A stretch of DNA of 37,009 nucleotides from Actinomycetes bacterium (GCA_022601135.1 JAHZJB010000014.1:1-37009); one strand, 5' to 3'. Numbered from the stretch's first letter, positions 1-8,389 are shown. Translations and numbers: made by a program. Notes: generated by a model from the sequence alone, not told the origin.

Positions 1-281
1 AGGACTCCGACTCTGAGGAGTCGGTGACTGGGCCTGACGGTTTGGGTTCGGTGGCGGGCGATGAGGCGGCTGCGGCGGTCGAGGGTGAGGCCGAAGCTGA
101 GGCGCTGGCTGCCGAGGTCGAAGATGAGTCCGAGCCCGAGGAAGAGCCTGAGAAGGAGGCCGACCAGGAGCCTGAGGAGTCGGTGGTTGAGGAGTCCGAT
201 ACCGATGGGCCCGGAACAGATTCCGATGAGCAGGTCGGCGGCATCCGTAGATGGCTGCGTCGTCGCAGGAGCCGAGATTAG
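1..281 (+). CDS. lgt: C-terminal tail of prolipoprotein diacylglyceryl transferase (5' end outside window)
   Basis: An open frame enters at base 3 and runs 92 codons to TAG at 279-281. It is almost entirely Glu, Asp, Ala, Ser and Pro and ends in a short arginine-rich stretch (GGIRRWLRRRRSRD). No catalytic domain is visible. Mycobacterial Lgt, the membrane enzyme that transfers diacylglyceryl to lipobox cysteines, carries a long acidic cytoplasmic C-terminal extension, and lgt lies just upstream of the DUF2752 and pyk genes in M. tuberculosis. The assignment therefore rests on composition and synteny, not on enzyme motifs. It could instead be the tail of another acidic protein. Confidence 0.55.
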   Translation, partial: DSDSEESVTGPDGLGSVAGDEAAAAVEGEAEAEALAAEVEDESEPEEEPEKEADQEPEESVVEESDTDGPGTDSDEQVGGIRRWLRRRRSRD

Positions 282-330
282 TGAAGAGCGGCCGACTGGA
301 CACTGGCTCGTTCCGCTGACGTGTCGCCTA

Positions 331-1155
331 TCAGCGGCGCTCTGACCCGAGCATCCTTTTCACGACCGACCGACTGGGGTCGTTATCCCGTTCGCCGAGC
401 AGAAACTCCATCCCGGCCTCCACTGCGCTCTTGGTCTGATCACGTATCTTCCGCACGACGGAATCGTCGGCATGTTGTCCCGACAAGGCCTCGGTAGGAA
501 TCGGTTCACCGAACCAGTAGTACTGCCGTTCCGGCCGCGGAAACGGCGTGATGCCGATACCGCGCGTTATCGGCATTGCATCCGTACTGCCTAGTACCTT
601 CTCGACGAACAATCGCGTCGGGCTAAGCAGTGGGTTGTCTCCGTCGATCAGGATGTCGACAGCCTCCTCCGCTCCGACTGCGGCGAACGGCACGATGGTA
701 TAGCCGTGCTCAATGGCCAGCCGGGCGAAACCCATGCGCTCCTTCCAAATGAGTCGGTACTTCTCACCCTTGCGTTTGGCGACCTCGCGTCCACCCCCGG
801 GATAAACAAGGATTACCTCGCCGCGGCGCATGAGCTCGGCGGTGATAGCTCGAGTCCCGTCCACTACGCCGCAGGCAGTCAGAATGTCGCGCCAGACCGG
901 AATCTTGAAGTGGGCGTGGTCACCCAAGGAGCGGACGACGATCCCGCACTCCCACAATTCCGCGCACATCAGGGGGGAGTCGAGCATACCCATCACCGTG
1001 TGATTGCCCACCAGGAGCGCACGTCGTTTCGGAACGTTCTCGATGCCGTATACCTTCGGATTGATTACCTTGCGGATAGGCTCGATCAGCCGCAACGCCA
1101 GCTTGATCTCTTCCTCGGAGGGTGGCCTGGGCACCGTCGTCGCGTCGTTGGTCAC
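331..1155 (-). CDS. Lysophospholipid acyltransferase-like (PlsC/TMEM68-type) protein
   Basis: The 274-residue product resembles glycerolipid acyltransferases that move acyl groups from acyl-CoA to lysophospholipids or related lipids at the inner membrane. Near residues 50-60 the motif NHTVMGMLDS gives an Hx6D spacing, looser than the classical Hx4D. Further on come YPGGGREVAKRKGEKY (substrate-binding block) and FAAVGAEEAVDIL. The frame stays open upstream to an ATG at 1296, but those residues do not look conserved. I chose the GTG at 1155 because CATACT lies 6 nt upstream, as in other leaderless starts here. The exact lipid substrate cannot be read from the sequence. Confidence 0.8.
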   Translation of the reverse strand: MTNDATTVPRPPSEEEIKLALRLIEPIRKVINPKVYGIENVPKRRALLVGNHTVMGMLDSPLMCAELWECGIVVRSLGDHAHFKIPVWRDILTACGVVDGTRAITAELMRRGEVILVYPGGGREVAKRKGEKYRLIWKERMGFARLAIEHGYTIVPFAAVGAEEAVDILIDGDNPLLSPTRLFVEKVLGSTDAMPITRGIGITPFPRPERQYYWFGEPIPTEALSGQHADDSVVRKIRDQTKSAVEAGMEFLLGERDNDPSRSVVKRMLGSERR

Positions 1156-1339
1156 GAGGGCAGTATGCGCGACAACGATCGCCAGTAGGCAGGAACGAGC
1201 AGGCTTTAGCCCTGGGGTCGCCAGCTGTGGATGAAACAATGCAACAACCGGCTCCGCGAACGGGGAGTATGAGGGTAACCGGGTCGGGCATTGCACTTAT
1301 TGCTGAAAACATCGGTGCTGCTTGATCATCCGCGATGAA

Positions 1340-1362
1340 ATGTCACACGGAGGCGCTAGTAT
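1340..1362 (+). promoter_or_regulatory. Putative PafBC (RecA-independent damage) promoter: TGTCA core, 8-nt spacer, -10 TAGTAT
   Basis: ATGTCACAC at 1340-1348 is followed by exactly 8 nt and then TAGTAT at 1357-1362. The published RecA-independent mycobacterial damage promoter (now ascribed to PafBC) is TTGTCRGTG-N8-TANNNT. The TGTCR core, the spacing and the -10 agree; the GTG half does not. The -10 ends 7 nt before the ATG at 1370, which predicts a leaderless mRNA. Confidence 0.45.
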
Positions 1363-1377
1363 CGAATGTATGTTCGA
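1362..1377. promoter_or_regulatory. Putative LexA (SOS) box overlapping the start codon of the DUF222/HNH gene
   Basis: TCGAATGTATGTTCGA matches the mycobacterial SOS box TCGAAC-N4-GTTCGA at 11 of 12 fixed positions (T for C at the sixth). The ATG at 1370 lies inside the palindrome, so bound LexA would cover the predicted transcription start. LexA boxes in front of 13E12-family genes are known in M. tuberculosis. Confidence 0.65.
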
Positions 1378-2794
1378 TAACTGCCCACCTGCGGAATTGA
1401 TCGACCTGATGGGCGCCGCGGCCCGTGCAGAGTCTGTTGCGATCGCTCAGCGCCTGGCGTCGGTCGCATCGCTCTATGCTCTTCGGTCCAGGGAATTCAC
1501 CGATCGGCAACTGTGGCTCTGCGATGCGATGACGGCGGTCGCAGCCGAAGTTTCTGCAGCGCAGAATATAAGTCGGGCACGTGCTACCGGTCAGGTGCAG
1601 ATTGCGGTATCCCTGCACGAGCGTCTACCGAAGGTGGCCGCGATATTCGTCACCGGTGCGATCGATTTCCGGATGGTATTGGCGATCCTTTCGCGCACCG
1701 AGAACGTCGACGAAGCAGTGATGCCGGCCATGGACGAGGCGCTCGCTGGCCGCGTGCCGCAGTGGATGAAGCTGTCCAAAAACAAGTTGCGTGATCGGCT
1801 TGACCTTTGGGTGGCGAAGTTCGATGAGGCTGGTGTGCGTGTCCCGCCGGTGGCCAAGGACAACCGCTACTTTGATGTCGAGCCACACATTCCCGGTATG
1901 GCGCTTGCAGGGGGCGCCCTCGATGCGGCTGACGCCTCAGCGTTGGATCAGCGGTTGGACGCATTGGCGGGCGGGGTATGCGAGAACGATCCGCGGACCA
2001 AATCCCAGCGCCGCGCGGACGCATGTGGAGTGCTCGGACGCGGTGAAGGAGCCCTACGGTGTCAATGCGGATCGCAAGAGTGCGCCGCGTCTTCTGCGCA
2101 AGAATCAGCGACCAAGGTTGTCATCCATGTACTGGCAGAGCAGGCCACCGTCGACGGAACTGGAGACCATCCCGGCTATTTGTCTGGTTTCGGAATTCTG
2201 CCGGCCGAGTCGGTACGGGACATCGCCGCCAACGCGACCGTCAAACCCGTTGCGAAACCTGGAAGTGAGCCCGAGGAAGGTTATCGGCCCTCAACGGCGC
2301 TATCCGACTTCGTGCGGTGGCGCGATCTGACGTGCCGATGGCCGGGTTGCGACGCTCCGGTGGGCGACTGCGATCTCGACCACACGGTGCCCTGGCCTTT
2401 CGGGGCGACTCACGCATCCGGGCTCAAGGCGTTTTGCCGTACGCACCATCTGATTAAGACGTTCTATTCGGGGCCGCGTGGCTGGAGTGACGCTCAGCGC
2501 CCGGACGGGGAGATCGTCCTCACCGCACCCACTGGGCACCAATACGCCACCGATTCGCATGGTGGGACGCTGTTCCCTACGTTGGCGCGAGCCACCGGGA
2601 CGGCGTCGGGGCGTGCACCCACGATGTCTTCGGCGAATCGAGGCGCGATGATGCCCAGACGCCGGCGGACGCGGGGTCAGGACCGCGCTGCGCGCATCAG
2701 GAGTGAACGTCAACGGCGCCTCGATATCAACGCCGAGCTGGAGCGCCAGCACCGAGCCTGGCTTGTCGCCATCGACGAACCACCACCTTTCTGA
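1370..2794 (+). CDS. DUF222 / HNH endonuclease domain protein (13E12 repeat family)
   Basis: The 474-residue protein has an N-terminal DUF222 region (from PPAELIDLMGAAARAESVA to about residue 300) and a C-terminal HNH nuclease module at about 320-365. That module has CRWPGC, DLDHTVPW and CRTHHLIK, giving the paired cysteines and metal-binding histidines. It ends in a basic tail. The family is amplified in mycobacteria as 13E12 repeats. Its cellular role is unsettled, and phage phiRv1 uses copies as attachment sites in M. tuberculosis. The frame can be extended to a TTG at 1322. The ATG at 1370 is preferred because -10 TAGTAT lies 7 nt upstream and conserved family members begin Met-Phe-Glu/Asp. 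The motifs are complete, so it is probably functional. Expression is likely damage-inducible. Confidence 0.88.
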   Translation: MFDNCPPAELIDLMGAAARAESVAIAQRLASVASLYALRSREFTDRQLWLCDAMTAVAAEVSAAQNISRARATGQVQIAVSLHERLPKVAAIFVTGAIDFRMVLAILSRTENVDEAVMPAMDEALAGRVPQWMKLSKNKLRDRLDLWVAKFDEAGVRVPPVAKDNRYFDVEPHIPGMALAGGALDAADASALDQRLDALAGGVCENDPRTKSQRRADACGVLGRGEGALRCQCGSQECAASSAQESATKVVIHVLAEQATVDGTGDHPGYLSGFGILPAESVRDIAANATVKPVAKPGSEPEEGYRPSTALSDFVRWRDLTCRWPGCDAPVGDCDLDHTVPWPFGATHASGLKAFCRTHHLIKTFYSGPRGWSDAQRPDGEIVLTAPTGHQYATDSHGGTLFPTLARATGTASGRAPTMSSANRGAMMPRRRRTRGQDRAARIRSERQRRLDINAELERQHRAWLVAIDEPPPF

Positions 2795-2822
2795 CCGATG
2801 CCTGGTCTGGCATGCTGGGAAC

Positions 2823-3227
2823 ATGACCGAGCCCCAGTTCAGTGGCAACGACGGCGGAAATCCGCATACACCTCCGCCCCAGCAGCCGGTTTACCCGCCG
2901 CCGGGGCCGTACCCGCCGCCAATGGGTGGGTACCCGCCGGCCTACATGGATCCCACTGCGCCTTTCGGCCGACATCCTTTGTCCGGTGAGCCGTACTCCG
3001 AGAAGTCCAAAGTTGTCGCCGGATTGCTTCAGCTACTCGGGCTAGTGGGCTTGGTCGGAATCGGCCGCATCTATCTGGGGTACACGGGCCTGGGCGTCGC
3101 CCAATTGGTCGTCGGACTGATCACCTGCGGTATCGGTGCCGTCATCTGGGGCATCATCGACGCGGTCTTGATCCTCACCGACAAGGTGCGCGATCCAGAA
3201 GGGCGACCGCTGCGCGATGGCACCTAA
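2823..3227 (+). CDS. TM2 domain membrane protein with proline-rich N-terminus
   Basis: The product is 134 residues. Residues 1-58 are rich in Pro, Gly and Tyr (repeated YPPP and PPPxG) and probably lie in the cytoplasm. A TM2 domain follows: a lysine-containing loop, a helix (VVAGLLQLLGLVGLVGIGRIYLG split by a short turn), and a second helix around LVVGLITCGIGAVIWGIIDA. TM2 proteins are small two-helix membrane proteins of unknown general function. The ATG at 2823 follows CATGCT at 6-nt spacing. The gene overlaps the next one by 11 nt, so the two are probably translated together. Confidence 0.85.
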   Translation: MTEPQFSGNDGGNPHTPPPQQPVYPPPGPYPPPMGGYPPAYMDPTAPFGRHPLSGEPYSEKSKVVAGLLQLLGLVGLVGIGRIYLGYTGLGVAQLVVGLITCGIGAVIWGIIDAVLILTDKVRDPEGRPLRDGT

Positions 3228-3627
3228 CGGCACTTCCACTCGCATCAACCGTTATGCGGCGCTCGGCACGGGCGTTGTGGCGGCCGGTGGTCTTGCCTAC
3301 GTTGGCTTCGGAAATCCGCACAGCCCGAGTTTCGTATTCTTGCCGTGTCCATTCAGGGCATTGACGGGATGGAATTGCCCGGCGTGTGGGGGACTCCGGA
3401 TGACCCACGACATCCTGCACGGTGACTGGAACGCCGCATTCGTCGACAATGCCTTTCTCCTCATAGGCCTTCCGGTCTTGTTGGCATGGGTACTAGTGCG
3501 TCGGAGCACGGGGAAACAGGTGTCTACCACTCTGGCATTGGTCGTGATCATCGCTGCCACCGTGACATGGACTGTGGTGCGAAACCTCCCTGGCTTCCCA
3601 CTGGTCCCGACGGTTCTCGACGGGTAG
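3217..3627 (+). CDS. DUF2752 membrane protein (Rv1616-like)
   Basis: The 136-residue product has three likely membrane segments (about 15-32, 78-95 and 103-121). The DUF2752 signature comes between the first two: Cys44 in FLPCPF, then TGWNCPACGGLR with Cys54 and Cys57. The C-terminus carries RNLPGFP, also typical of the family. Function is unknown; the cysteines suggest metal binding or redox chemistry near the membrane. Its ATG lies inside the end of the TM2 gene, which implies translational coupling. Position before pyk matches Rv1616 in M. tuberculosis. Confidence 0.85.
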   Translation: MAPNGTSTRINRYAALGTGVVAAGGLAYVGFGNPHSPSFVFLPCPFRALTGWNCPACGGLRMTHDILHGDWNAAFVDNAFLLIGLPVLLAWVLVRRSTGKQVSTTLALVVIIAATVTWTVVRNLPGFPLVPTVLDG

Positions 3628-3737
3628 CTGTTCGCCGGAGGCTCACCTGAAAGTCGGTGGTGTGCCGGCAGGTTATCTCGGGTCGTCCGACTAGGCCGGA
3701 GCTCTTCCGCCGGCCATCCTCTGTATCGATCAACCAC

Positions 3738-3743
3738 TATGCT
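3738..3743 (+). promoter_or_regulatory. -10 element TATGCT for leaderless pyk
   Basis: TATGCT fits TANNNT and ends 6 nt before the GTG at 3750. No purine-rich ribosome binding site precedes that codon, so a leaderless transcript is the simplest reading. No convincing -35 is visible. Confidence 0.5.
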
Positions 3744-3749
3744 CAAGCC

Positions 3750-5168
3750 GTGAATAGACGCGGAAAGATCGTCTGTACTCTTGGCCCTGCCACTGCCTCC
3801 GATGAGGCCGTCAGGAGATTGGTGGAGTCCGGAATGGACGTCGCCAGGCTGAACTTCAGCCACGGTGACCATTCAGATCATGAGGCCAACTACGAGCGGG
3901 TTCGAACCGCCTCCGACAGCACTGGGCGCGCCGTCGGAATTCTCGCCGATCTGCAGGGACCCAAGATTCGGCTCGGCCGGTTCACCGATGGGCCAACCCT
4001 ATGGGCCAACGGCGAAACGGTGCGAATCACCGTCGACGACTGCGACGGCACCCACGACCGGGTCTCGACGACCTATAAACGCCTGACCGAGGACGCCGCA
4101 CCAGGCAATCGCGTCCTGGTCGATGACGGCAACGTCTGCCTGGTGGTCGAGCACATCGACGGCGATGACGTGGTGTGTACGGTCACCGAGGGCGGCCAGG
4201 TCAGCAACAACAAAGGTATGTCACTGCCGGGTATGAACGTCTCCGCCCCTGCATTGTCGGAGAAGGACGTGGACGATCTCGAGTTCGCGTTGCGTCTCGG
4301 CGTCGACCTGATCGCGCTGTCGTTCGTGCGTTCACCCGCCGACGTTGATTTGGTGCACGACGTGATGGATCGTGTCGGCCGCCGCGTGCCTGTCATCGCC
4401 AAGCTCGAGAAGCCGGAGGCAATCGACAATCTTGAGGCGATCGTTCTCGCTTTCGACGCGATCATGGTCGCGCGTGGTGACCTCGGGGTGGAGCTTCCTC
4501 TCGAGGAGGTTCCGCTGGTGCAGAAGCGTGCCATCCAAATGGCAAGGGAGAACGCGAAGCCCGTGATTGTCGCCACCCAGATGCTGGAGTCGATGATTGA
4601 GAACTCCCGACCCACTCGAGCGGAGGCTTCCGACGTGGCCAACGCTGTGCTCGACGGCGCCGATGCGGTGATGCTTTCCGGCGAGACATCGGTGGGCAAG
4701 TTCCCTATCGAAACCGTCCGGACAATGGCCCGCATCATTTCGGCCGTCGAGGACAACTCGGTGGCCGCCCCGCCGCTGACCCACACGCCACGTACAAAGC
4801 GCGGGGTGATCTCCTATGCGGCCCGCGATATCGGCGAACGACTCGACGCCAAAGCCCTTGTCGCGTTCACCCAATCCGGTGACACGGTACGTCGCCTCGC
4901 ACGACTGCACACGCCGCTGCCGGTGTTGGCGTTCACCGCACTTCCCGAGGTGCGCAGCCAGCTGGCGCTGACGTGGGGTACCGAGACGTTCATCGTCCCC
5001 CACATCGATACCACTGACGGAATGATCCGGCAGGTCGACAAGTCGATGCTGGACCTGGGTCGCTACAAGAGGGGTGATCTGGTCGTCATCGTCGCAGGCG
5101 CTCCGCCGGGCACAGTAGGCTCCACGAATCTGATACACGTCCATCGCATCGGGGAGGACGACGTCTAG
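3750..5168 (+). CDS. pyk: Pyruvate kinase
   Basis: This 472-residue cytoplasmic enzyme makes pyruvate and ATP from phosphoenolpyruvate and ADP, the last step of glycolysis. The start RRGKIVCTLGPAT is the canonical N-terminus. LNFSHGDHSDH, the MVARGDLGVELP block and the active-site region with the catalytic lysine in VIAKLEKPEAIDN are all present, followed by VIVATQMLESMIENSRPTRA. Length and domain order (TIM barrel, inserted B domain, C-terminal allosteric domain) are normal. The frame is open further upstream, but GTG 3750 gives the family N-terminus. tesB follows after 23 nt and is probably co-transcribed. Confidence 0.97.
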   Translation: MNRRGKIVCTLGPATASDEAVRRLVESGMDVARLNFSHGDHSDHEANYERVRTASDSTGRAVGILADLQGPKIRLGRFTDGPTLWANGETVRITVDDCDGTHDRVSTTYKRLTEDAAPGNRVLVDDGNVCLVVEHIDGDDVVCTVTEGGQVSNNKGMSLPGMNVSAPALSEKDVDDLEFALRLGVDLIALSFVRSPADVDLVHDVMDRVGRRVPVIAKLEKPEAIDNLEAIVLAFDAIMVARGDLGVELPLEEVPLVQKRAIQMARENAKPVIVATQMLESMIENSRPTRAEASDVANAVLDGADAVMLSGETSVGKFPIETVRTMARIISAVEDNSVAAPPLTHTPRTKRGVISYAARDIGERLDAKALVAFTQSGDTVRRLARLHTPLPVLAFTALPEVRSQLALTWGTETFIVPHIDTTDGMIRQVDKSMLDLGRYKRGDLVVIVAGAPPGTVGSTNLIHVHRIGEDDV

Positions 5169-5191
5169 ACCAGCTATTCAGGGGGTAGTCC

Positions 5192-6097
5192 TTGTACAAC
5201 TCGGAGTCCAACTCGAATTTGTCACGTAGCGACTTCGATGAGCTGTTGGCGATACTGCACCTCGAACGCCTTGATGACGACACTTTCGTCGGCGCTCATC
5301 CCAGCAAGAACCCTATCCGCACGTTCGGCGGTCAGATGATGGCGCAGGCCTTCGTCGCCGCCGGCCGTAGCCTTGAGCGGTCACTGCCACCCAGCGCGTT
5401 GTCCGTACATTTTGTCTCGGGCGGCGATCCGGCGCTCGACCTGGAATTTCACGTGGTGCGACTGCGCGACGAGCGGCGCTTCGCCAACCGCCGTGTCGAC
5501 GTCCTGCAAAAGGGAAAACTGCTGACTACGGCGCTGGTGTCGTATCTGGCCGGTGGACTCGGCCTGGAACACGGTCTGGAGGCGCCGCACGTCGAAGAAC
5601 CCATCGGTTTGCCGCCGATCGATGAGATGCTGCGCGGATACGAGCACGTGGTGCCGCACTTTGCCGACGCGCTGCGCCCCATCGAATGGCGTTACACCAA
5701 CGATCCGGCGTGGGTCATGCGGGACAAAGGTGAGCGGTTGGCCCACAACCGGGTCTGGATGAAGGCCCGCGGCGTCATGCCCGATGATCCGGTGTTTCAC
5801 GGCGCCGCGCTGGTGTACTCATCGGACACCACCGTCCTTGACTCGATCATCACCACGCACGGGTTGTCGTGGGGTTACGACCGGATTTTCGCAGTTACCA
5901 CCAACCACTCGGTGTGGTTCCACCGGCCGTTCCGATTCGACGACTGGGTGCTCTACTCGACGACGTCGCCAGTCGCGGCAGATTCCCGCGGGCTGGGGAC
6001 CGGGCATTTCTTCGACCCGACAGGCCGGCCGCTCGCCACAGTCGTGCAGGAGGGAATCGTGAAGTACTTCCCCGAACGGGCTACGGCGTCGGAGTGA
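5192..6097 (+). CDS. tesB: Acyl-CoA thioesterase II
   Basis: The 301-residue product is a double-hotdog thioesterase that hydrolyses acyl-CoA to free acid and CoA in the cytoplasm. HPSKNPIRTFGGQMMAQAF is the standard N-terminal block. The second hotdog holds the regions equivalent to the E. coli TesB catalytic triad: SSDTTVLD, TTNHSVWFHRPF and VVQEG. The TTG at 5192 is preceded by AGGGGG at suitable spacing. Its position 23 nt after pyk matches tesB1 after pykA in M. tuberculosis. The 3' end overlaps the convergent DUF4190 gene by 17 nt. Confidence 0.94.
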   Translation: MYNSESNSNLSRSDFDELLAILHLERLDDDTFVGAHPSKNPIRTFGGQMMAQAFVAAGRSLERSLPPSALSVHFVSGGDPALDLEFHVVRLRDERRFANRRVDVLQKGKLLTTALVSYLAGGLGLEHGLEAPHVEEPIGLPPIDEMLRGYEHVVPHFADALRPIEWRYTNDPAWVMRDKGERLAHNRVWMKARGVMPDDPVFHGAALVYSSDTTVLDSIITTHGLSWGYDRIFAVTTNHSVWFHRPFRFDDWVLYSTTSPVAADSRGLGTGHFFDPTGRPLATVVQEGIVKYFPERATASE

Positions 6098-6560
6098 GGG
6101 TGATTGAGAACTGGTCCTCCACGCGCTGAGTGAACCTATCGGCGCAGTCCTGTACGGCCTGCTGATCCGATCCGGCCCGGCTCAGGCACTCGACATAGTC
6201 GGTACCACCGACCTCGTTGAAGCCCCATATCGCGATGCCGATCACCACAATCGACACGATGATGCTCAGCACCCCCAGCACGATCCCGGCCATTGCTACG
6301 CCGCCGTTGTTGGCCTCGCCGCGCTTCACCCTTCCTCGGCCGAGAAACCCGAGGATGATCGCGACGACCCCGAGGACGACACCGCCGACGACCGAGAACA
6401 GCGCGATGATGGCGACCACAAGTGACGCCACCCCCAGACCGTTCTTCGGAGCGCCCGCACCGGGCGGGGGATAGCCGCCACCGTAGTCGCCGTATCGGGG
6501 AGGCGGGGGATAGCCGCCCGGGTATGCGCCGTACTGGGGTGGCTGCGGCGGTTCGCTCAT
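6081..6560 (-). CDS. DUF4190 membrane protein with proline/glycine/tyrosine-rich N-terminus
   Basis: The product is 159 residues. Residues 1-38 are rich in Pro, Gly and Tyr (GGYPPP repeats). Two hydrophobic helices flank a short basic loop (LGRGRVKRGEANNGG), the DUF4190 pattern. A further hydrophobic stretch is followed by an outward-facing tail with two cysteines (VECLSRAG and VQDCADRF) that could form a disulphide. Function is unknown. The ATG at 6560 is chosen because TAACCT lies 7 nt upstream. The gene converges on and overlaps tesB. Confidence 0.8.
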   Translation of the reverse strand: MSEPPQPPQYGAYPGGYPPPPRYGDYGGGYPPPGAGAPKNGLGVASLVVAIIALFSVVGGVVLGVVAIILGFLGRGRVKRGEANNGGVAMAGIVLGVLSIIVSIVVIGIAIWGFNEVGGTDYVECLSRAGSDQQAVQDCADRFTQRVEDQFSITLTPTP

Positions 6561-6567
6561 GCTGGTG

Positions 6568-6573
6568 AGGTTA
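6568..6573 (-). promoter_or_regulatory. -10 element TAACCT for leaderless DUF4190 gene
   Basis: Read on the minus strand, TAACCT ends 7 nt before the ATG at 6560. No Shine-Dalgarno sequence lies between them. Confidence 0.45.
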
Positions 6574-6640
6574 CTCGCCGAACTGTGTGGTTGACGATGG
6601 TACAACCAGCTTTGTCGGGCAGATTCTCGAGGCTTTCGGT

Positions 6641-7237
6641 CTATTCAGACGTGGCCGGAACCGTGAGTTCCTGCTTGATCGCGGCCGCGTCTTTGCTCGC
6701 TTTGCGGATGCCGAACGCCGACACCACTTCGAAAACACCGAGTACGACGAGCCAGATCCCGACGACCAAGGTCAGCGTTTCGAGCGACTGAAACGGTGAG
6801 GCCAGCACGATCACGCCCGCGATCAGGCTGATCACGCCGATGAAGAGCTCCCAGCCCCGGCCTGGAAGTGACGGGTCGCTGATCGCCGAGACCGCGGTGG
6901 CCACGCCGCGGAAGATGAAGGCGATACCAATCCAGATCGCCAGCAGCAGGATTGAATCCTGCAGGCTGCGGAAACACAGAACGGCCAGGATCAGGGCAGC
7001 CGCGCCGCTGAGGAACAACAGCACCCGACCGCCGGCGGAGACATGCAAGCTGAACGCGAAGATCACCTGAGCGATGCCGGTTACCAATAGATAGGCGCCG
7101 AAGAAGATCGCAGCCAGCAAGATGGTGATGCCGGGCCAGATCAACACCATGACCCCGAGAATCACGGCCAGCACTCCCGAAGCGAGTGTGGACTTCCAGA
7201 GATGCTGCAGCATGCTTGGGGGAGCAGACGTTTCCAT
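6641..7237 (-). CDS. HdeD family (DUF308) membrane protein
   Basis: The 198-residue protein has six predicted membrane helices in three helix pairs, the HdeD/DUF308 pattern, for example SGVLAVILGVMVLIWPGI and the related repeat WELFIGVISLIAGVIVLASP. HdeD of E. coli is linked to acid resistance, but the mycobacterial role is not established. A similar 195-residue membrane protein (Rv1624c) lies beside the cyclase gene in M. tuberculosis. ATG 7237 is preferred over a TTG two codons upstream. The short C-terminus is alanine/lysine-rich and probably cytoplasmic. Confidence 0.82.
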   Translation of the reverse strand: METSAPPSMLQHLWKSTLASGVLAVILGVMVLIWPGITILLAAIFFGAYLLVTGIAQVIFAFSLHVSAGGRVLLFLSGAAALILAVLCFRSLQDSILLLAIWIGIAFIFRGVATAVSAISDPSLPGRGWELFIGVISLIAGVIVLASPFQSLETLTLVVGIWLVVLGVFEVVSAFGIRKASKDAAAIKQELTVPATSE

Positions 7238-7373
7238 CTGCAAAGTCTTGCATACCAGGCGCCCCGACCGCCTGAATTCACGGTACCGCTGTGATGTCTG
7301 GAACTGCTGGTTAGTGTTCCGTTATCGGCGCTGCGTACGGGTTATCGGCCCGAGGTGGAAAGTTGAGGCAACA

Positions 7374-8294
7374 GTGTTCGGTGGGTTTCCAGGCTGTCGG
7401 CCAACGATCAGGCGCGTTGCCGCTGTGCTGGCCGTCACGGGCTTCCTCATTCCGGCGGGTTGTTCCAGCAGTTCCGAATCGGGCGGAGGGCAAGCGTCCC
7501 CCGGGGCGGCAGTTCCGGTCGAGAAGGTCGATGCCATCGCCGACACCGTGCCCGAGGCGATCAGGTCGTCCGGCGAGCTCATCATCGGCGTGCACATTCC
7601 TTACGCCCCGAACGAGTTCAAGGACCCCGAGGGGAAGATCGTCGGATTCGACGTCGACCTGATGACCGCGATCGCCGAGACACTGGGGCTGACGCCGGAG
7701 TACCGCGAAACCGACTTCGCCAAGATCATTCCTTCGATCCAGGGCGGAACGTTCAACGTCGGGATGTCGTCGTTCACCGACAGCAAGCAGCGCGAGGAGC
7801 AGGTCGACTTCGTCACCTACTTCTCCGCCGGCACGCTGTGGGCCCAGCCCGCCGGCGGTGAGATCGATCCGGAGAACGCTTGTGGCAAGAGGGTTGCCGT
7901 GCAGGCGGCGACGGTTCAGGCTACCGAGGAGTTGCCCGCCCGGAGCCAGAAATGCACCGACGCAGGCCAATTGGCGATCCAGATCCTTGCGTTCGACAGC
8001 CAGGATGCCGCGACCAACGCCGTTCTTGTCGGCCAGGCTGACGCCATGTCCGCGGACTCGCCGGTCACGCTGTACGCGATCAAGCAGACCAACGGCAAGC
8101 TCGAGCAGGCCGGGGAGGTCTTCGACTCCGCGCCGTATGGCTGGCCGGTGCAGAAGGGGTCACCATTGGCCCAATCGCTGCTGCAGGCACTCGAGCATCT
8201 GATCGAGATCGGCAAGTACCAGGAGATCGCATCCAATTGGGGTCTGGAGGAGGGGATGGTGGATAAGCCGGCGATCAACGGTGCGATCTCCTGA
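7374..8294 (+). CDS. Family 3 (amino-acid type) extracellular solute-binding lipoprotein, GlnH-like
   Basis: The 306-residue product has a signal peptide ending in FLIPAGC, with Cys30 the likely lipidated residue; proline at -3 makes the lipobox atypical. A family 3 periplasmic-binding fold follows: GELIIGVHIPYAPNEF, GFDVDLMTAIAETLGL, PSIQGGTFNVGMSSFTDS and QADAMSADSPVTLYA. Such proteins bind polar amino acids outside the membrane. No permease or ATPase of that class is adjacent; the next genes are a histidine kinase and a response regulator. GTG 7374 is preceded by TGAGG at 5 nt. It could feed a remote transporter or act as a sensor. Confidence 0.88.
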   Translation: MFGGFPGCRPTIRRVAAVLAVTGFLIPAGCSSSSESGGGQASPGAAVPVEKVDAIADTVPEAIRSSGELIIGVHIPYAPNEFKDPEGKIVGFDVDLMTAIAETLGLTPEYRETDFAKIIPSIQGGTFNVGMSSFTDSKQREEQVDFVTYFSAGTLWAQPAGGEIDPENACGKRVAVQAATVQATEELPARSQKCTDAGQLAIQILAFDSQDAATNAVLVGQADAMSADSPVTLYAIKQTNGKLEQAGEVFDSAPYGWPVQKGSPLAQSLLQALEHLIEIGKYQEIASNWGLEEGMVDKPAINGAIS

Positions 8295-8306
8295 CGTTCT
8301 ATTAGC

Positions 8307-8351
8307 GTGAACCCACGAACGGACGAATCGTTTCTCTCCAAGGTGATGTAG
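8307..8351 (+). other. Short reading frame that looks like the displaced N-terminus of the histidine kinase
   Basis: GTG at 8307 opens 14 codons (VNPRTDESFLSKVM) to TAG at 8349. In the kinase frame the bases from about 8345 onward encode VVPDPAAPLWRAAQ directly before the annotated GTG, but no ATG, GTG or TTG precedes them. One missing base near 8345 would join the two segments into a typical MacS-like N-terminus. This could be a real frameshift, a sequence error, or a leader peptide. Confidence 0.4.
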
Positions 8352-8389
8352 TCCCCGACCCTGCCGCGCCGCTGTGGCGGGCCGCTCAG

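Noticed and set aside
1322..1369. Upstream extension of the HNH gene to TTG 1322
   Set aside because: The extension reads through the -10 and LexA box; its apparent conservation in family members is better explained by promoter conservation.
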